Shown: positions 1 through 8,941 of the stretch, piece by piece
Layout of the letters: every line of letters starts with the position of its first letter
Position numbering within the stretch: the stretch's first letter is position 1
Notes under the pieces: generated by a model
Database searches by the model: none
What the model was told of the DNA's origin: nothing
What the model saw: the letters and a program-made list of their open reading frames with translations, nothing else
Translations under genes and position numbers: made by a program
Assembly (NCBI GenBank): GCA_965221575.1
Contig: CBDCSM010000012.1
Coordinates: forward strand, 558,001 to 622,000
Direction of reading: 5' to 3'
From: JAPPHA01 sp965221575
GTDB lineage: Bacteria > Pseudomonadota > Alphaproteobacteria > Rhodobacterales > Rhodobacteraceae
Length of the DNA stretch: 64,000 bases

Positions 1-26
1 CCTGGACCTATTAGGGGAGTCGGCGG

Positions 27-665
27 ATGTACAAGCTATTTTACGCACTGGGGAGCGCATCCATGGGTGTCCGGGTTCTGCTGGAAGAAATCGGTGCGCC
101 CTATGAATTGGTTTCAACCAGTATAGCCATGGATCAACCGCGCCCGCCCGAGCTTTTGGCCGTCAACCCCAATGGCTGGGTTCCGGTGTTGTATTGGGAT
201 GATGGTGCGATGTACGAATGCGCCGCGATCACGGTTTTCCTGTGCGACCGGCACCCGGATGCGGGATTGGCACCCCGATCAAAAGAAACGGGACGAGCCC
301 GTTTCCTGCAGACGCTCGTCTACTTTTCGAATTCCGTTCAAAACGCGTTTCAGTTAACCTATTATCCGGACCGTTTTGTCGATACCCGGGCAGATGAAGC
401 CAGCGCACAACGGCGCGGCGTTCGGCGCCTTGGGGAGACCTGGCGGGTCATCGATCAACAGATCGGCGAAAATGAATGGGTGCTTGGCGATCGCTTCAGT
501 GCCGTCGACATTTATCTTTTCATGTTGACTACCTGGATTCGGTCGTCACAAGGCCATCCCATGATTGACGAGTTTCCGAACGTCAAACGCATCGCGGATC
601 TCGTTGTGCAGCGGTCGAGTGTTCAGCGTGTCTATGGGCAGTGGATAGCAGAACAGGATCGTTGA
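27..665 (+). CDS. Glutathione S-transferase family protein
   Basis: A 212-residue cytosolic GST-type protein, normal length for the family. Residues 1-80 look like the thioredoxin-fold glutathione-binding half (starts MYKLFYALGSASMGVRVLLE; the cis-proline region is near 'NPNGWVPVL'). Residues 90-205 form the all-helical half with the conserved 'LGDRFSAVDIYLF' segment near residue 155. GSTs join glutathione to electrophiles or reduce peroxides; the substrate here cannot be told. The ATG at 27 follows a purine-rich stretch (GGGGAG). It is the first gene in the window, so operon context upstream is unknown, and lipA lies 490 bases downstream. Confidence 0.9.
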   Translation: MYKLFYALGSASMGVRVLLEEIGAPYELVSTSIAMDQPRPPELLAVNPNGWVPVLYWDDGAMYECAAITVFLCDRHPDAGLAPRSKETGRARFLQTLVYFSNSVQNAFQLTYYPDRFVDTRADEASAQRRGVRRLGETWRVIDQQIGENEWVLGDRFSAVDIYLFMLTTWIRSSQGHPMIDEFPNVKRIADLVVQRSSVQRVYGQWIAEQDR

Positions 666-1156
666 ACTGTCGTGTTCTTCGGGTTTGTCGGAGCGGTTCA
701 AGCGGGGTTGAAGGGCTTCATCGTTCGCGCCGATCTTGTGGCGCGGGCACGCGATTCATGCGCCCATCTGGAGCGGTGCGTCTGCGGCGCGTTCAGCGTC
801 CGGGATCGCGGGTTCATCGCGGCCCCCGGCTTTCCGATTTCGTCCGCTGTGGTAGAGGTGCGGTCTTCGGTTCGGGGTGAAATAAACTGGCGCCGATAGC
901 CATGGAAGCAGGATTCATTGCGGGAGTCGATTGGCAAAGATCCGAAGTCCCTCGTTTGAATCTCACGCGCAATTGGGGCGGAGGCACTGAGCGGGGGCGG
1001 GCATCAAACTCGCGCTTTGCAGCCCTTTCGCCAGCCTCGCCGGTACCGTACGACGAAGCGGCTTTTGCTGCGCAACTTCGGATTACCTTGCTCGACTCGA
1101 TCTGGTAGGTACGCAGGGATGATTAATCGAAACGGAAGAACAATGAGGGGGCCGAG
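666..1156. other. Gene-free spacer between the GST gene and lipA
   Basis: About 490 bases with no reading frame I can defend. Several short open frames exist on both strands, but none has a ribosome site plus recognisable protein. The stretch probably holds the lipA promoter near its right end. I see no RNA gene or repeat in it. Confidence 0.5.
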
Positions 1157-2110
1157 GTGACCGACAAGGAGGTGGCCAGTGTCAGGCATCCGGAACATGC
1201 CGGAAAACCAGCCACGCTTGCCATGAGAAAACCGCCCTGGATTCGGGTCAAGGCTCCCGCTTCAAGCGGCTATTCCCGGACTAGGGAGATCATCCGCGAG
1301 AATGGTCTTTCGACGGTTTGCGAAGAGGCCGCTTGCCCGAACATCGGCGAATGCTGGTCCCAGGGCCACGCCACCATGATGATCATGGGCGACACCTGTA
1401 CCCGGGGTTGCCGTTTCTGCAACGTGTCGACAGGGAAGCCGGATTCTCTTGACCCCTTCGAACCGGCCCGCGCCGCGGTCGCGGTTCAAAGGCTGGATCT
1501 GAATCATGTCGTCATCACATCGGTCGATCGCGATGATCTCGAGGACGGTGGAGCTGAGCATTTCGCGCAAACGATCAAGGCGATCAAGCGACGCGCTCCG
1601 GGGACGACGGTAGAGGTCCTGACCCCGGACTTTCTCAGATGCGCCGATTCTGCCCTGGAAGCCGTTGTCGACGCGGGTCCTGACGTCTTTAACCACAACC
1701 TGGAGACCGTCCCGAGGCTCTATCCCGAGGTCCGTCCCGGAGCGCGGTACTTCCATTCCCTGCGCCTGCTTCAGCGGGTCAAGGAAAGGAATCCGGCGAT
1801 GTTCACGAAGTCGGGAGTCATGGTTGGACTTGGAGAAAGCCGGATCGAGGTCCACCAGGTCATGGATGACCTGCGTTCAGCGGAAGTGGATTTCCTGACC
1901 ATCGGCCAGTACCTTCAGCCAACCCCGAGACATTATCCCGTCATGAGATTTGTTGCTCCCGATGAATTCAGGGAACTTGAATCCGCGGCGATCGGCAAGG
2001 GATTCCTGGTTGTTTCTGCTTCGCCGCTGACGCGGTCGAGTTATCATGCAGGGGAGGATTTTCGCCGCCTGCAAGATGCTCGACGCAAGGCTTATGCGTG
2101 TGAGCCGTGA
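1157..2110 (+). CDS. lipA: Lipoyl synthase
   Basis: LipA is a cytoplasmic radical-SAM enzyme that inserts two sulfurs into octanoyl groups on the E2 subunits of 2-oxoacid dehydrogenases and on GcvH. The 317-residue product carries both iron-sulfur clusters' ligands: the auxiliary-cluster run 'CEEAACPNIGEC' (about residues 55-66) and the radical-SAM 'CTRGCRFC' (about 81-88). The C-terminal 'SSYHAGE' is also typical. Start: a GTG at 1157 sits five bases after GGGGG; an internal ATG at 1223 would still leave the core whole. A COQ10-like gene lies downstream, as in many alphaproteobacteria, but here hpt is lodged between them on the other strand. Confidence 0.96.
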   Translation: MTDKEVASVRHPEHAGKPATLAMRKPPWIRVKAPASSGYSRTREIIRENGLSTVCEEAACPNIGECWSQGHATMMIMGDTCTRGCRFCNVSTGKPDSLDPFEPARAAVAVQRLDLNHVVITSVDRDDLEDGGAEHFAQTIKAIKRRAPGTTVEVLTPDFLRCADSALEAVVDAGPDVFNHNLETVPRLYPEVRPGARYFHSLRLLQRVKERNPAMFTKSGVMVGLGESRIEVHQVMDDLRSAEVDFLTIGQYLQPTPRHYPVMRFVAPDEFRELESAAIGKGFLVVSASPLTRSSYHAGEDFRRLQDARRKAYACEP

Positions 2111-2338
2111 CGCGCGACTTCTGCCGGGTCGTGAAGACTTGGGTCCGAGTGTCCTCAAGGTTGAATGCTGGAGCCAATCCATGTCCGGGTAGTCAGGGCA
2201 AGCCAGGTGATATCGTTTTGACCATATCCTCGCCAGCGGAACGAACATGCGTAGCACGCACGGGGCAGTCTGTTCGGGCGAACAAGACAAATTACGTGGG
2301 AATCGACGGGTCGGGAAGGGTTTCGGTCCCCCGGTGCG

Positions 2339-2941
2339 TCAATCAGGAGCGTCAGGCCCATCGGCAAAACGAACGGCACCGATGTAGGGCAGGTTCCGGT
2401 TACTTTGCGCGTAGTCGATCCCGTAGCCGACGACAAACCGGTCGGGTATGGTGAACCCTGTCCATTTCGCACTGACATCCACCTCCCGCCTGGAAGGTTT
2501 GTCCAGGAGAGCGCAGGCTTCGAGCCGGATTGGATTCCGTGCGCGAAGAAGTTTCAGGACATGGCTCAACGTATGCCCCGTGTCGACGATGTCTTCGACA
2601 ACCAAGACATCCCTTCCTGAAACTTCGCCGCTCAGGTCTTTGATTATGCGAACTTCTTTAGATGATTGCATTCCGAATCCATACGAAGAGGTTTCCATGA
2701 AATCGACTTCAACATGCAAGTCCAGTTCACGTACCAGGTCGGCAATGAAGACAAAGGAACCCCTGAGGAGACCGACGACGACAAGTTGCTCGGTTCCAGC
2801 GAAGTGGGCGGAAATGTCCTCGGCAAGGGATTCGACCCTGGCAGCGATCGATTTCGCCGAAATCATGGGATCGACAAAATACGGCGCCCCTTCGAGGTTC
2901 ACCTGGGGTACGCGACCCACGGTTCGGGACGGGCTCGTCAT
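2339..2941 (-). CDS. hpt: Hypoxanthine phosphoribosyltransferase
   Basis: Cytosolic purine-salvage enzyme that converts hypoxanthine (and usually guanine) plus PRPP to IMP or GMP. The PRPP-binding signature 'VLVVEDIVDTGHTL' is intact; the catalytic aspartates lie in it. The preceding flexible-loop segment 'SYGF' and the C-terminal 'FVVGYGIDYAQSNRNLPYIG' are typical. I took the ATG at 2941. A GTG nine codons upstream (2968) is open but would start inside the 22-base palindrome at 2964-2985. About 200 residues is slightly long for the family, so an even later start near residue 25 is possible. Convergent with lipA and divergent from the COQ10-like gene. Confidence 0.93.
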   Translation of the reverse strand: MTSPSRTVGRVPQVNLEGAPYFVDPMISAKSIAARVESLAEDISAHFAGTEQLVVVGLLRGSFVFIADLVRELDLHVEVDFMETSSYGFGMQSSKEVRIIKDLSGEVSGRDVLVVEDIVDTGHTLSHVLKLLRARNPIRLEACALLDKPSRREVDVSAKWTGFTIPDRFVVGYGIDYAQSNRNLPYIGAVRFADGPDAPD

Positions 2942-2963
2942 GACGCCGATTCCATATTGTCCG

Positions 2964-2985
2964 GGCACGTTGACGTCAACGTGCC
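2964..2985. promoter_or_regulatory. 22-base perfect palindrome upstream of hpt
   Basis: The 11-base half GGCACGTTGAC is followed directly by its exact reverse complement. It sits in the divergent interval between hpt (minus) and the COQ10-like gene (plus, 3046). Perfect symmetry without a loop argues for a dimeric-repressor site rather than an RNA hairpin. The cognate regulator is unknown. Confidence 0.55.
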
Positions 2986-3045
2986 GACCATGTCACTGAC
3001 CAAGCCGGAGACTGGAACCGGACTCGGCGTTGGAGACAGGATTTC

Positions 3046-3531
3046 ATGACCCCGCAAAGCGTCACTAGAACCGTGTCATGGCCGGCAAGGGCCATGTTTG
3101 ACCTTGTCGCCGACATCGAAAGTTATCCCGAATTTCTTCCCTGGTGCGTCGGCGCCAGGATCGAAAACCTTCGGCGGGACGGAGAAAGGGAAATCCTGGA
3201 CGCCGAACTCGTACTGTCATTCAAGGCATTCAGGGAGTCGTATCGCAGTCGGGTCATCCTCGATCCGGACAATCTCACGATCGATGTCAGCAATCTGGAA
3301 GGGTTCTTCAGGAAGCTTGACTCCCATTGGCGCTTTGTTCCGGACGGGGACGGTTGCCAAGTCCGGTTCTTCATCGATTTCGAATTCAAGTCGTTCCTGC
3401 TTCGAAAGACGGTCGGATTCGCGTTCAACATGGCCATGCAGCGGGTCATTTACGCCTTTGAGGAACGTGCAAGATTACTTCACGATCAGGTCTCCGCAGC
3501 CGGAAACGGGAGACCGGAGGTATCTTCGTGA
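3046..3531 (+). CDS. COQ10/RatA-type START-domain protein
   Basis: A 161-residue small START/polyketide-cyclase fold protein of the COQ10 group. The hallmark N-terminal 'YPEFLPWCVGARI' is at residues 26-38, and 'DFEFKSFLLRKTVGFAFN' lies near residue 110. In mitochondria COQ10 binds coenzyme Q and supports its synthesis and electron transfer; alphaproteobacterial relatives are assumed to act likewise. The E. coli relative RatA has been annotated as an anti-ribosomal toxin, so that name may appear for this gene. The ATG follows AGGA closely. Its stop lies inside a strong hairpin shared with the convergent amt gene. Confidence 0.88.
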   Translation: MTPQSVTRTVSWPARAMFDLVADIESYPEFLPWCVGARIENLRRDGEREILDAELVLSFKAFRESYRSRVILDPDNLTIDVSNLEGFFRKLDSHWRFVPDGDGCQVRFFIDFEFKSFLLRKTVGFAFNMAMQRVIYAFEERARLLHDQVSAAGNGRPEVSS

Positions 3532-3546
3532 GAAGCCTCCGGTCTC
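3510..3546. terminator. Hairpin between convergent COQ10-like gene and amt
   Basis: An 11-base perfect inverted repeat (GAGACCGGAGG and CCTCCGGTCTC) with a 15-base loop spans the COQ10-like stop codon and faces the end of amt at 3591. No T-run follows on either strand, so this is a symmetric stem-loop that may act as a weak bidirectional terminator or transcript-end stabiliser. Confidence 0.5.
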
Positions 3547-3590
3547 ACCGATCGGACTGGGTCAGGCCGGATATTGCCCCGCGATATCGT

Positions 3591-4772
3591 TCACGACGAC
3601 AGGTTGTATGCCTGCTCACCATGGGTGTTCAGGTCCAACCCTGATTCTTCGGTCTCATCGGACACACGCATGGCGAAGACCAGGCCCGCGAGTTTTGCAA
3701 GAATCACGGTGGCGATGACGGTGAACACTCCGACAATGACGACGGATCCGGCCTGGGCCACGAAACTTCCCTGTCCGAACACGGCGATCATGACGGTCCC
3801 GAAAACTCCGCCGACGCCATGCACGGCGAACACGTCGAGCGAGTCATCAATTTTCAGTGTTTCCTTGACCACCTTGCACGCTTCCTGACACAGGATCCCG
3901 GCAACTCCACCGATGATCAGGGCGCCGATCGGACCCACGAATCCGGACGCAGGGGTGATGGACGCCAAACCGGCAATGGTTCCGGTAACCATGCCGACAA
4001 GTGAGACCTTGCCGAACTTGATCCGTTCCCAGAGCGCCCAAGTCAGCGAGGCCGCCGCCGCCGAAATATGCGTGACGGTCAGTGCCATCGCGGCGCCGCC
4101 ATCGGCTGCAAGCTGCGATCCGCCATTGAAACCGAACCAGCCCACCCAGAGCATGGCAGCGCCAATCATGACGTATCCAGGGTTGTGGGGGACAGCGTTT
4201 TTCTTGCTTCGACCGCCGAGCATGAACGCGAGGACAAGCGCCGTAATCCCGGCTGTTTCGTGAACAACGATCCCGCCGGCGAAGTCCCGAATCCCGACGT
4301 CACCGAATATTCCGCCATCGGCCAGAAACCCGCCTCCCCAGATCCAGTGCGCGACCGGTGCGTAGCAGACGAGTGACCAAAGTGCGGAGAACAGAAGTAC
4401 GAACCCGAAGCTGATTCGCTCCACGAATGCCCCGACGATGAGCGCAGGCGTGATGATGGCAAACGTCATCTGAAAGGCAAAAAACAGGACTTCGGGCAGC
4501 GTGCCGCTCAGGGAATCCGGCGTCACGCCAGCTAGGAAGGCACGGCCGAACCCTCCCCAGATCCCGGACTGTCCGCCACCGAACGCGATCGAATACCCGA
4601 GTGCAAGCCACAAGACACTGATAAGGCAGGCGATCGCATAGCACTGTGTCAGTACCGACAGGACATTGCGTGCCCGAACGAGGCCACCGTAAAACAGGGC
4701 CAGACCCGGCAGCGTCATGAACAGCACCAGTGCCGTTGCGACAATGATCCAGGCTGTGTCAGCTCCATTCAT
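3591..4772 (-). CDS. amt: Ammonium transporter, Amt/MEP/Rh family
   Basis: An inner-membrane channel of about 393 residues with roughly eleven transmembrane segments that passes ammonia or ammonium into the cell. The opening 'TALVLFMTLPGLALFYGGLV' and the pore segment 'GFNGGSQLAADGGAAMAL' are standard Amt signatures. The 'AVHGVGGVFGTV' helix supplies one of the twin pore histidines. Start: ATG at 4772 follows AAGAGGGGA at good spacing; an upstream in-frame start would add 23 residues unlike Amt proteins. No glnK is adjacent, although amt is commonly paired with it. Control by the NtrBC genes in this window is a reasonable inference, not visible. Confidence 0.94.
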   Translation of the reverse strand: MNGADTAWIIVATALVLFMTLPGLALFYGGLVRARNVLSVLTQCYAIACLISVLWLALGYSIAFGGGQSGIWGGFGRAFLAGVTPDSLSGTLPEVLFFAFQMTFAIITPALIVGAFVERISFGFVLLFSALWSLVCYAPVAHWIWGGGFLADGGIFGDVGIRDFAGGIVVHETAGITALVLAFMLGGRSKKNAVPHNPGYVMIGAAMLWVGWFGFNGGSQLAADGGAAMALTVTHISAAAASLTWALWERIKFGKVSLVGMVTGTIAGLASITPASGFVGPIGALIIGGVAGILCQEACKVVKETLKIDDSLDVFAVHGVGGVFGTVMIAVFGQGSFVAQAGSVVIVGVFTVIATVILAKLAGLVFAMRVSDETEESGLDLNTHGEQAYNLSS

Positions 4773-5240
4773 GAATGATTCCCCTCTTGGTTGGATTTCT
4801 CGGTAAGAGTCACGAAGAAGCCGTAGGATATCAGGATTCAACCTGAAGCTGGAAAAAAACCCGAGAAAGCTGAATGTTCAATTTCAGAAATGACCAAAAA
4901 TTAAACAAAAAAATAGGGGTATGGTCAAAAAATAGCTACGTCCGCTTTCTGTGGGAGTGACCGATGCCAACGCAATCAGCCTCTGCCTTCGACGGGACAA
5001 GATCGACGGCCCGATTCCGGCCAGCATCTTATCTTGCATGGTGCGTAAATTTCATCCTGGACTGGCAAACATTTCGGGCCGGGACGTCATTCTGGCCACG
5101 GTGAAAATTTGGTCCCTGCTGTTTGTGGTCAGTTCGCGCGTGCGGGCCGAACGAACGATTTCATCCGAGGACGCCATCGAAGCCTACGAGCCTGAATTCG
5201 AGGGAATGACATGGCGTATGCCATTTCGTGGTCCCGGCGT
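4773..5240. other. Gene-poor stretch upstream of amt
   Basis: An AT-rich run (about 4850-4930) directly upstream of amt probably carries its promoter. The remainder to 5240 has open frames on both strands without a recognisable protein. It may be more of the decayed locus that includes the BMP remnant, but I cannot show that. Confidence 0.4.
4920..4949. repeat. 30-base imperfect direct repeat, left copy
   Basis: TATGGTCAAAA, a variable middle of nine bases, then GTCCGCTTTC. The same arrangement recurs at 8942-8970 in the same orientation with an eight-base middle, about 25 of 30 positions alike. The right copy overlaps the end of cinA. The pair brackets the BMP remnant, lacI and the ISKra4 element. 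Confidence 0.6.
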
Positions 5241-5765
5241 TCAGCCCTCTCCTGCGACGTTGTAGGCCAGTTTGGTGATGTTTTTGATCGCGGTTGTCGT
5301 GAGGTCATGGACCTTCCGGGCAACTTTGACGTTGCCGGTGAAGATGATCTGGACCTTGATTTCCGGAACCACTGTCGCTGCGTCCTACTCGAATCCGGCG
5401 ATGAAGTCCCGGAACACCGGCACGCCCATTCCCGCCACGGGCGTCACTTTTTGCGTTCCCGGTCGAAAACCGGAATCGTTTGCAATCGCTGCGAGTGCCT
5501 CGGCCAGACATGAGCCCTCGTTCTTCGCGTACTTGATCGACATTACGTTCCATCAGGCCGGTTCGTCATCAACAAAACGCGTAAATTCGTTCCGGATTCT
5601 ATGGAGCTACAGCGGCAAGGATGCCGCGCATGTTCGGTCGGCGAAAATCACGTTCCAGCAGCCCAAGTTCGACAAACTGTCCTGTCTCTGGCGCTAAAGC
5701 TGCGGGTCAGTTGGTGAAGCCCGCAGCAGCCGAGTCGTTGACGCCGTGATTGTCGGTCATCACAT
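5241..5765 (-). pseudogene. Decayed BMP-family (PnrA-like) solute-binding protein gene
   Basis: Reading the minus strand with interruptions gives clear pieces of a BMP-family ABC transporter binding protein, a group that binds nucleosides or related ligands. In order: 'MTDNHGVNDSAAAGFTN' (N-terminal 'DxGGxxD' region), 'FVDDEPA', then 'NVMSIKYAKNEGSCLAEALA' and 'GMGVPVFRDFIAGFE'. In-frame stops follow 'FTN', 'EPA' and 'AGFE' (the last at 5385-5387), with another before 'FVDDEPA'. No start or signal peptide remains. It runs in the same direction as the lacI-type gene just upstream, so the pair was probably a regulator with its transport operon. Confidence 0.75.
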
Positions 5766-5890
5766 GAACTGTGCTGAAACCCGAGGCGGTTTCCCAGAAG
5801 GGGCGGCGGCGAATTGACCGGCGGCCGCTGCCGTGGCCGCCTCAGTCAGGATGGGTTCCGCATGTGAAATCCACTGTGGAACGACTGAAG

Positions 5891-6889
5891 TCAGGATATC
5901 TCGGCAACCGACTGGCGTTCGACAAGCGAGACAGGTAGACGCTCTTCGGCGACAGTTCCCTGCTTGTTGATGAGAGCGTACAAGGCCCTGAACGCCTTTC
6001 TGCCCAGCGTCTCGATCGGCTGACGCACCGTGGTAAGCGCAGGAGCCAGCATGTCGGCGAAAGGCATGTCGTCGAATCCGACGACGGAAATGTCCTCAGG
6101 TACGTTCAGGCCAAGCTCGCGAATCTTCTGCATGACGCCGATTGCGATGATGTCGTTTCCACAGAACACAGCGGTTGGCCGGTTTGTTTCCGAGAGAATT
6201 TGGTCAATGGTCGCGGCACCGAATTCCCGGGAATATGAGCCGAGCAGGACATGGGGCATGGCTGGTTCGATCCTGTTCTCGCGAAGCGCACGCAGGTATC
6301 CGCCCAAGCGTTCCCTGACGCTCATGAGATTCCTTGGGCCGCCAAGGTGGGCGACGCGGGTGTGTCCGGCCCCGATCAGATGGCGAGTCGCGTGATATGC
6401 ACCGCGCTCGTTTTCAACAAATACCTTTGGTACCGCCACGCCAGGAACATCCTCGTCTACGAGCACCACGTTGGAGTGGCTATCGATGTTTTTTGCCAGG
6501 GTTCCGTCATCCGGTTTACTCGTCATCATGATCAGACCGTCGACATGCCGGTCCTCAAGTTTCCTGAGATATGTGATTTCGCGCTCGCGCGCACCGCGCG
6601 TGCTGGACATCAACACAGAGTATCCGTGCAGATCCGCCTCGTCCTCGATCGTGGCCGCCAGTTTCGCAAAAAATGGATTGGAAATCTCTGGGGCAACCAG
6701 TCCGATCGACTCGGTCCGGCCCGTACTCAATCGCCTGGCGAGGAGATTCGGCCGATAACCGAGACGCGCAACTGCCGCGTCGATGCGCAATGCCGTCGAC
6801 GCGGGGAGTTCGATACGATTGTTAAGATACCGGGAAACGGTCGCCGGGGAGTAACCGGCTTCTCGAGCCACTTGGCTTATGGTTGTCAT
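5891..6889 (-). CDS. LacI-family transcriptional regulator
   Basis: A 332-residue repressor-type protein of normal length. The N-terminal helix-turn-helix is complete ('TTISQVAREAGYSPATVSRY', residues 2-21), followed by the hinge helix region 'NLLARRLSTGRTESIGLVAP' and a periplasmic-binding-protein-like effector domain ending in 'VVGFDDMPFADMLAPALTTV'. ATG at 6889 follows AGGGGGA. Its effector is likely a sugar or nucleoside. The only linked target is a decayed BMP-type transporter gene downstream, so it may now be an orphan or act elsewhere. A 10-base palindrome lies 31 bases upstream. Confidence 0.93.
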   Translation of the reverse strand: MTTISQVAREAGYSPATVSRYLNNRIELPASTALRIDAAVARLGYRPNLLARRLSTGRTESIGLVAPEISNPFFAKLAATIEDEADLHGYSVLMSSTRGAREREITYLRKLEDRHVDGLIMMTSKPDDGTLAKNIDSHSNVVLVDEDVPGVAVPKVFVENERGAYHATRHLIGAGHTRVAHLGGPRNLMSVRERLGGYLRALRENRIEPAMPHVLLGSYSREFGAATIDQILSETNRPTAVFCGNDIIAIGVMQKIRELGLNVPEDISVVGFDDMPFADMLAPALTTVRQPIETLGRKAFRALYALINKQGTVAEERLPVSLVERQSVAEIS

Positions 6890-6920
6890 TCAGTCCCCCT
6901 ACGCTACAAACTAGTTTACG

Positions 6921-6930
6921 AAACCGGTTT
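6921..6930. promoter_or_regulatory. LacI-type operator candidate
   Basis: AAACCGGTTT is a perfect palindrome with a central CG pair, the usual style of LacI-family sites, lying just upstream of the LacI-type gene. A related partial site (CTAGTTTACGAAAC) overlaps its left side. Autoregulation is inferred. Confidence 0.4.
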
Positions 6931-7285
6931 AGTCCAGCGTAATTTCCCGTAATTTGTTGTTCACATGGCGGAATTTACCCGAATATCGGGCAGAACTGCC
7001 TGTCAATCAGGATTTCCCATTGTCACGTTTATCCGGCCCGCGTCGCAACTGCACTGAACGGCAACCGGTAAACGGTGGATCCAGCAACCGAACACGGGAC
7101 AATTCCGAAATTTCGCCGGTTCGAGACGTCCCGCACGCTAACGTAGCATCAGCGTTCAACGGGCAAGTTGTCTGGACTCAACGGTGCGTGGAAGCATGGT
7201 CCAGACGCATCGTTCCGGGCACATGCCAGAAAAAAATTTACACAAATCCCAACCGATGAAACGACGTGGACGTGAAAACGGCAAG
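6931..7285. other. Gene-free stretch before the ISKra4 element
   Basis: About 350 bases between the lacI promoter and the insertion sequence. I see no recognisable protein, RNA gene or terminator here. Confidence 0.4.
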
Positions 7286-7293
7286 CTCGGGAT

Positions 7294-8926
7294 GGGTGTG
7301 AATCCGGGATGGCGACATGATTTGGCGCGGATCAATGGATTTGACGGCTGCGAATCAGGCGAAAGCGGGTGTTTGGGCGTGATTTGGCCGGTTTGGGTGA
7401 CAGGATTTCGGGTTGGCACGGAATTTTGTCACGATTGGGGGATTTCGGGAATGTTCCTTCCGCACGACATCGCTATCGTGCGGTGAGTTGTAGAGACCGG
7501 CGTTTGGCCGGAGCAAGGAGCATTCCCAATGACACTTTCGCACACGGGTTCAGCGTTGTCCAACACTCCGGACATTTCCGAAATTGCCGATGCGGCTGCT
7601 GCGGCCATCCGCCGCGATGTCCTCGAACGCTTTGCCTCGGTTGATGTCGCGTGCGACTTTGCCGAGGTCGAGATGCTGGTTTTCGAGTCCGTTGCGGCGA
7701 CGGGGCGGGAGATGCTGCGGGATCTGATCGAAGCCCGCGATGACGCCGCGCCGCGGCTGATGCGGGACGACAAGCCCTGGCACCGGGCCGGCGCCACCCG
7801 CAAGACCATCATGACACTGCTCGGGGAGGTGAGCTTTGAGCGCAGCCGCTTCCGCCGCCGTGGCGAAACCATGTCATGGATGCCGGTGGACGAGAGCCTC
7901 GGGCTGATGGGAGGCTGGATGACGCGGCCGGCGGCGGAAGCGGCGGTGATGACCGTGGCACACTGCACCTACCAGGATGCGGAACAGCTACTGCAGAAGG
8001 CCGGCGCGATGACGCCGTCGGCGAGTGCGCTGCAGGATCTGGTGACTGCGGTGCATGAGCACTGGAGCACGGCCGAAGAGACGGTGATCCCCCAGGTGCG
8101 GGAGGCCGAAGGCATTCCGGGCGCGGCGGTTTCGGCGGCGATTTCACTGGATGGCGTGATGGTCCCGATGCGTCCCGGCGAGGATGGGCGGGCGGAGGCC
8201 TGCTGGCGCGAGGCCTCCTGCGGAACGGTGTCCTTCCTCGACAGGGAGGGAACACGTCTTGGCGGCGTTTGCCTGGCGCGCATGCCGGAAGCGGGGATGA
8301 CAAGCCTGAAGGCGCGGCTCCTGAGCGAGGTTGCGAAGGTCCAGGAGGCGCGGCCGGACCTGGTGCTGGTGGCGGCGGCTGACGGTGCGCTGTCGAACTG
8401 GGAATTCCTTGCGAAGCTGGATCCCCATGCGGAGGTTCTCGATGTCTGGCACGCACTCGAACATCTTCATGTCGTCGCACAATCCGCACGCGATCCGGAC
8501 GGCTGGTTCGAGAAGTGGCGCGGTGTGCTGATGGACGAACACGGCGGGGTGGAGCGGGTCATCCGGGCCATACGCTACCTGCGGGACAGTTGTCAGCGCG
8601 GCCGTGGAGATGTGGAGCGGGAGCTGGAATTCTTCCGCAAGAACAGATTACGCATGCGCTACCGGGCCCTGAAGGACCGCAATCTCCCGATCGGCAGTGG
8701 TGTGGTTGAGGCCGCGAACAAAAGCATCGTTTGCAAGAGATTCAAGGGTTCGGGCATGCGATGGAGCATGGAGGGCGGCCAGGCGATCATGACCTTCCGG
8801 GCACTGATCCTGTCAGGCCGGTTCGACCGCGCGTGGAACGCTCTGGCAGCAAATGACAACGCCAAATCAACCTGCCAGACCCTGGCAGCATGAGACCGAA
8901 AACGTCGCCATGGTGAATTTACACCC
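7294..8926 (+). mobile_element. Complete ISKra4-family insertion sequence with 8-base target duplication
   Basis: A 1633-base element bounded by imperfect inverted repeats of about 23 bases. The left end opens GGGTGTGAATCC and ends ATGGCGAC at 7316. The right end, read inward, opens GGGTGTAAATTC and also ends ATGGCGAC (8904); 18 of 23 positions match. CTCGGGAT stands immediately outside both ends (7286-7293 and 8927-8934), a perfect 8-base target duplication. It carries one full-length transposase gene. The intact duplication and open reading frame point to a fairly recent insertion. Confidence 0.9.
7529..8893 (+). CDS. ISKra4-family transposase
   Basis: A 454-residue DDE-type transposase filling the element. 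The C-terminal block 'PIGSGVVEAANKSIVCKRFK' with 'SGMRWSMEGGQAIM' is the family's characteristic end. 'AISLDGVMV' near residue 208, 'VLVAAADGALSNW' near 285 and 'VLDVWHALEHLH' near 310 fit the catalytic core. No frameshift or stop is seen, so it is probably active. GC-rich codon use differs from the less biased neighbours. The ATG at 7529 follows AGGAGCATT at suitable spacing. Confidence 0.9.
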   Translation: MTLSHTGSALSNTPDISEIADAAAAAIRRDVLERFASVDVACDFAEVEMLVFESVAATGREMLRDLIEARDDAAPRLMRDDKPWHRAGATRKTIMTLLGEVSFERSRFRRRGETMSWMPVDESLGLMGGWMTRPAAEAAVMTVAHCTYQDAEQLLQKAGAMTPSASALQDLVTAVHEHWSTAEETVIPQVREAEGIPGAAVSAAISLDGVMVPMRPGEDGRAEACWREASCGTVSFLDREGTRLGGVCLARMPEAGMTSLKARLLSEVAKVQEARPDLVLVAAADGALSNWEFLAKLDPHAEVLDVWHALEHLHVVAQSARDPDGWFEKWRGVLMDEHGGVERVIRAIRYLRDSCQRGRGDVERELEFFRKNRLRMRYRALKDRNLPIGSGVVEAANKSIVCKRFKGSGMRWSMEGGQAIMTFRALILSGRFDRAWNALAANDNAKSTCQTLAA

Positions 8927-8941
8927 CTCGGGATGTGAAGA

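Noticed and set aside
7809..8489. Long minus-strand frame (226 codons) inside the ISKra4 element
   Set aside because: Proline/arginine/serine-rich shadow of the transposase gene on a GC-rich template; no ribosome site or known family.
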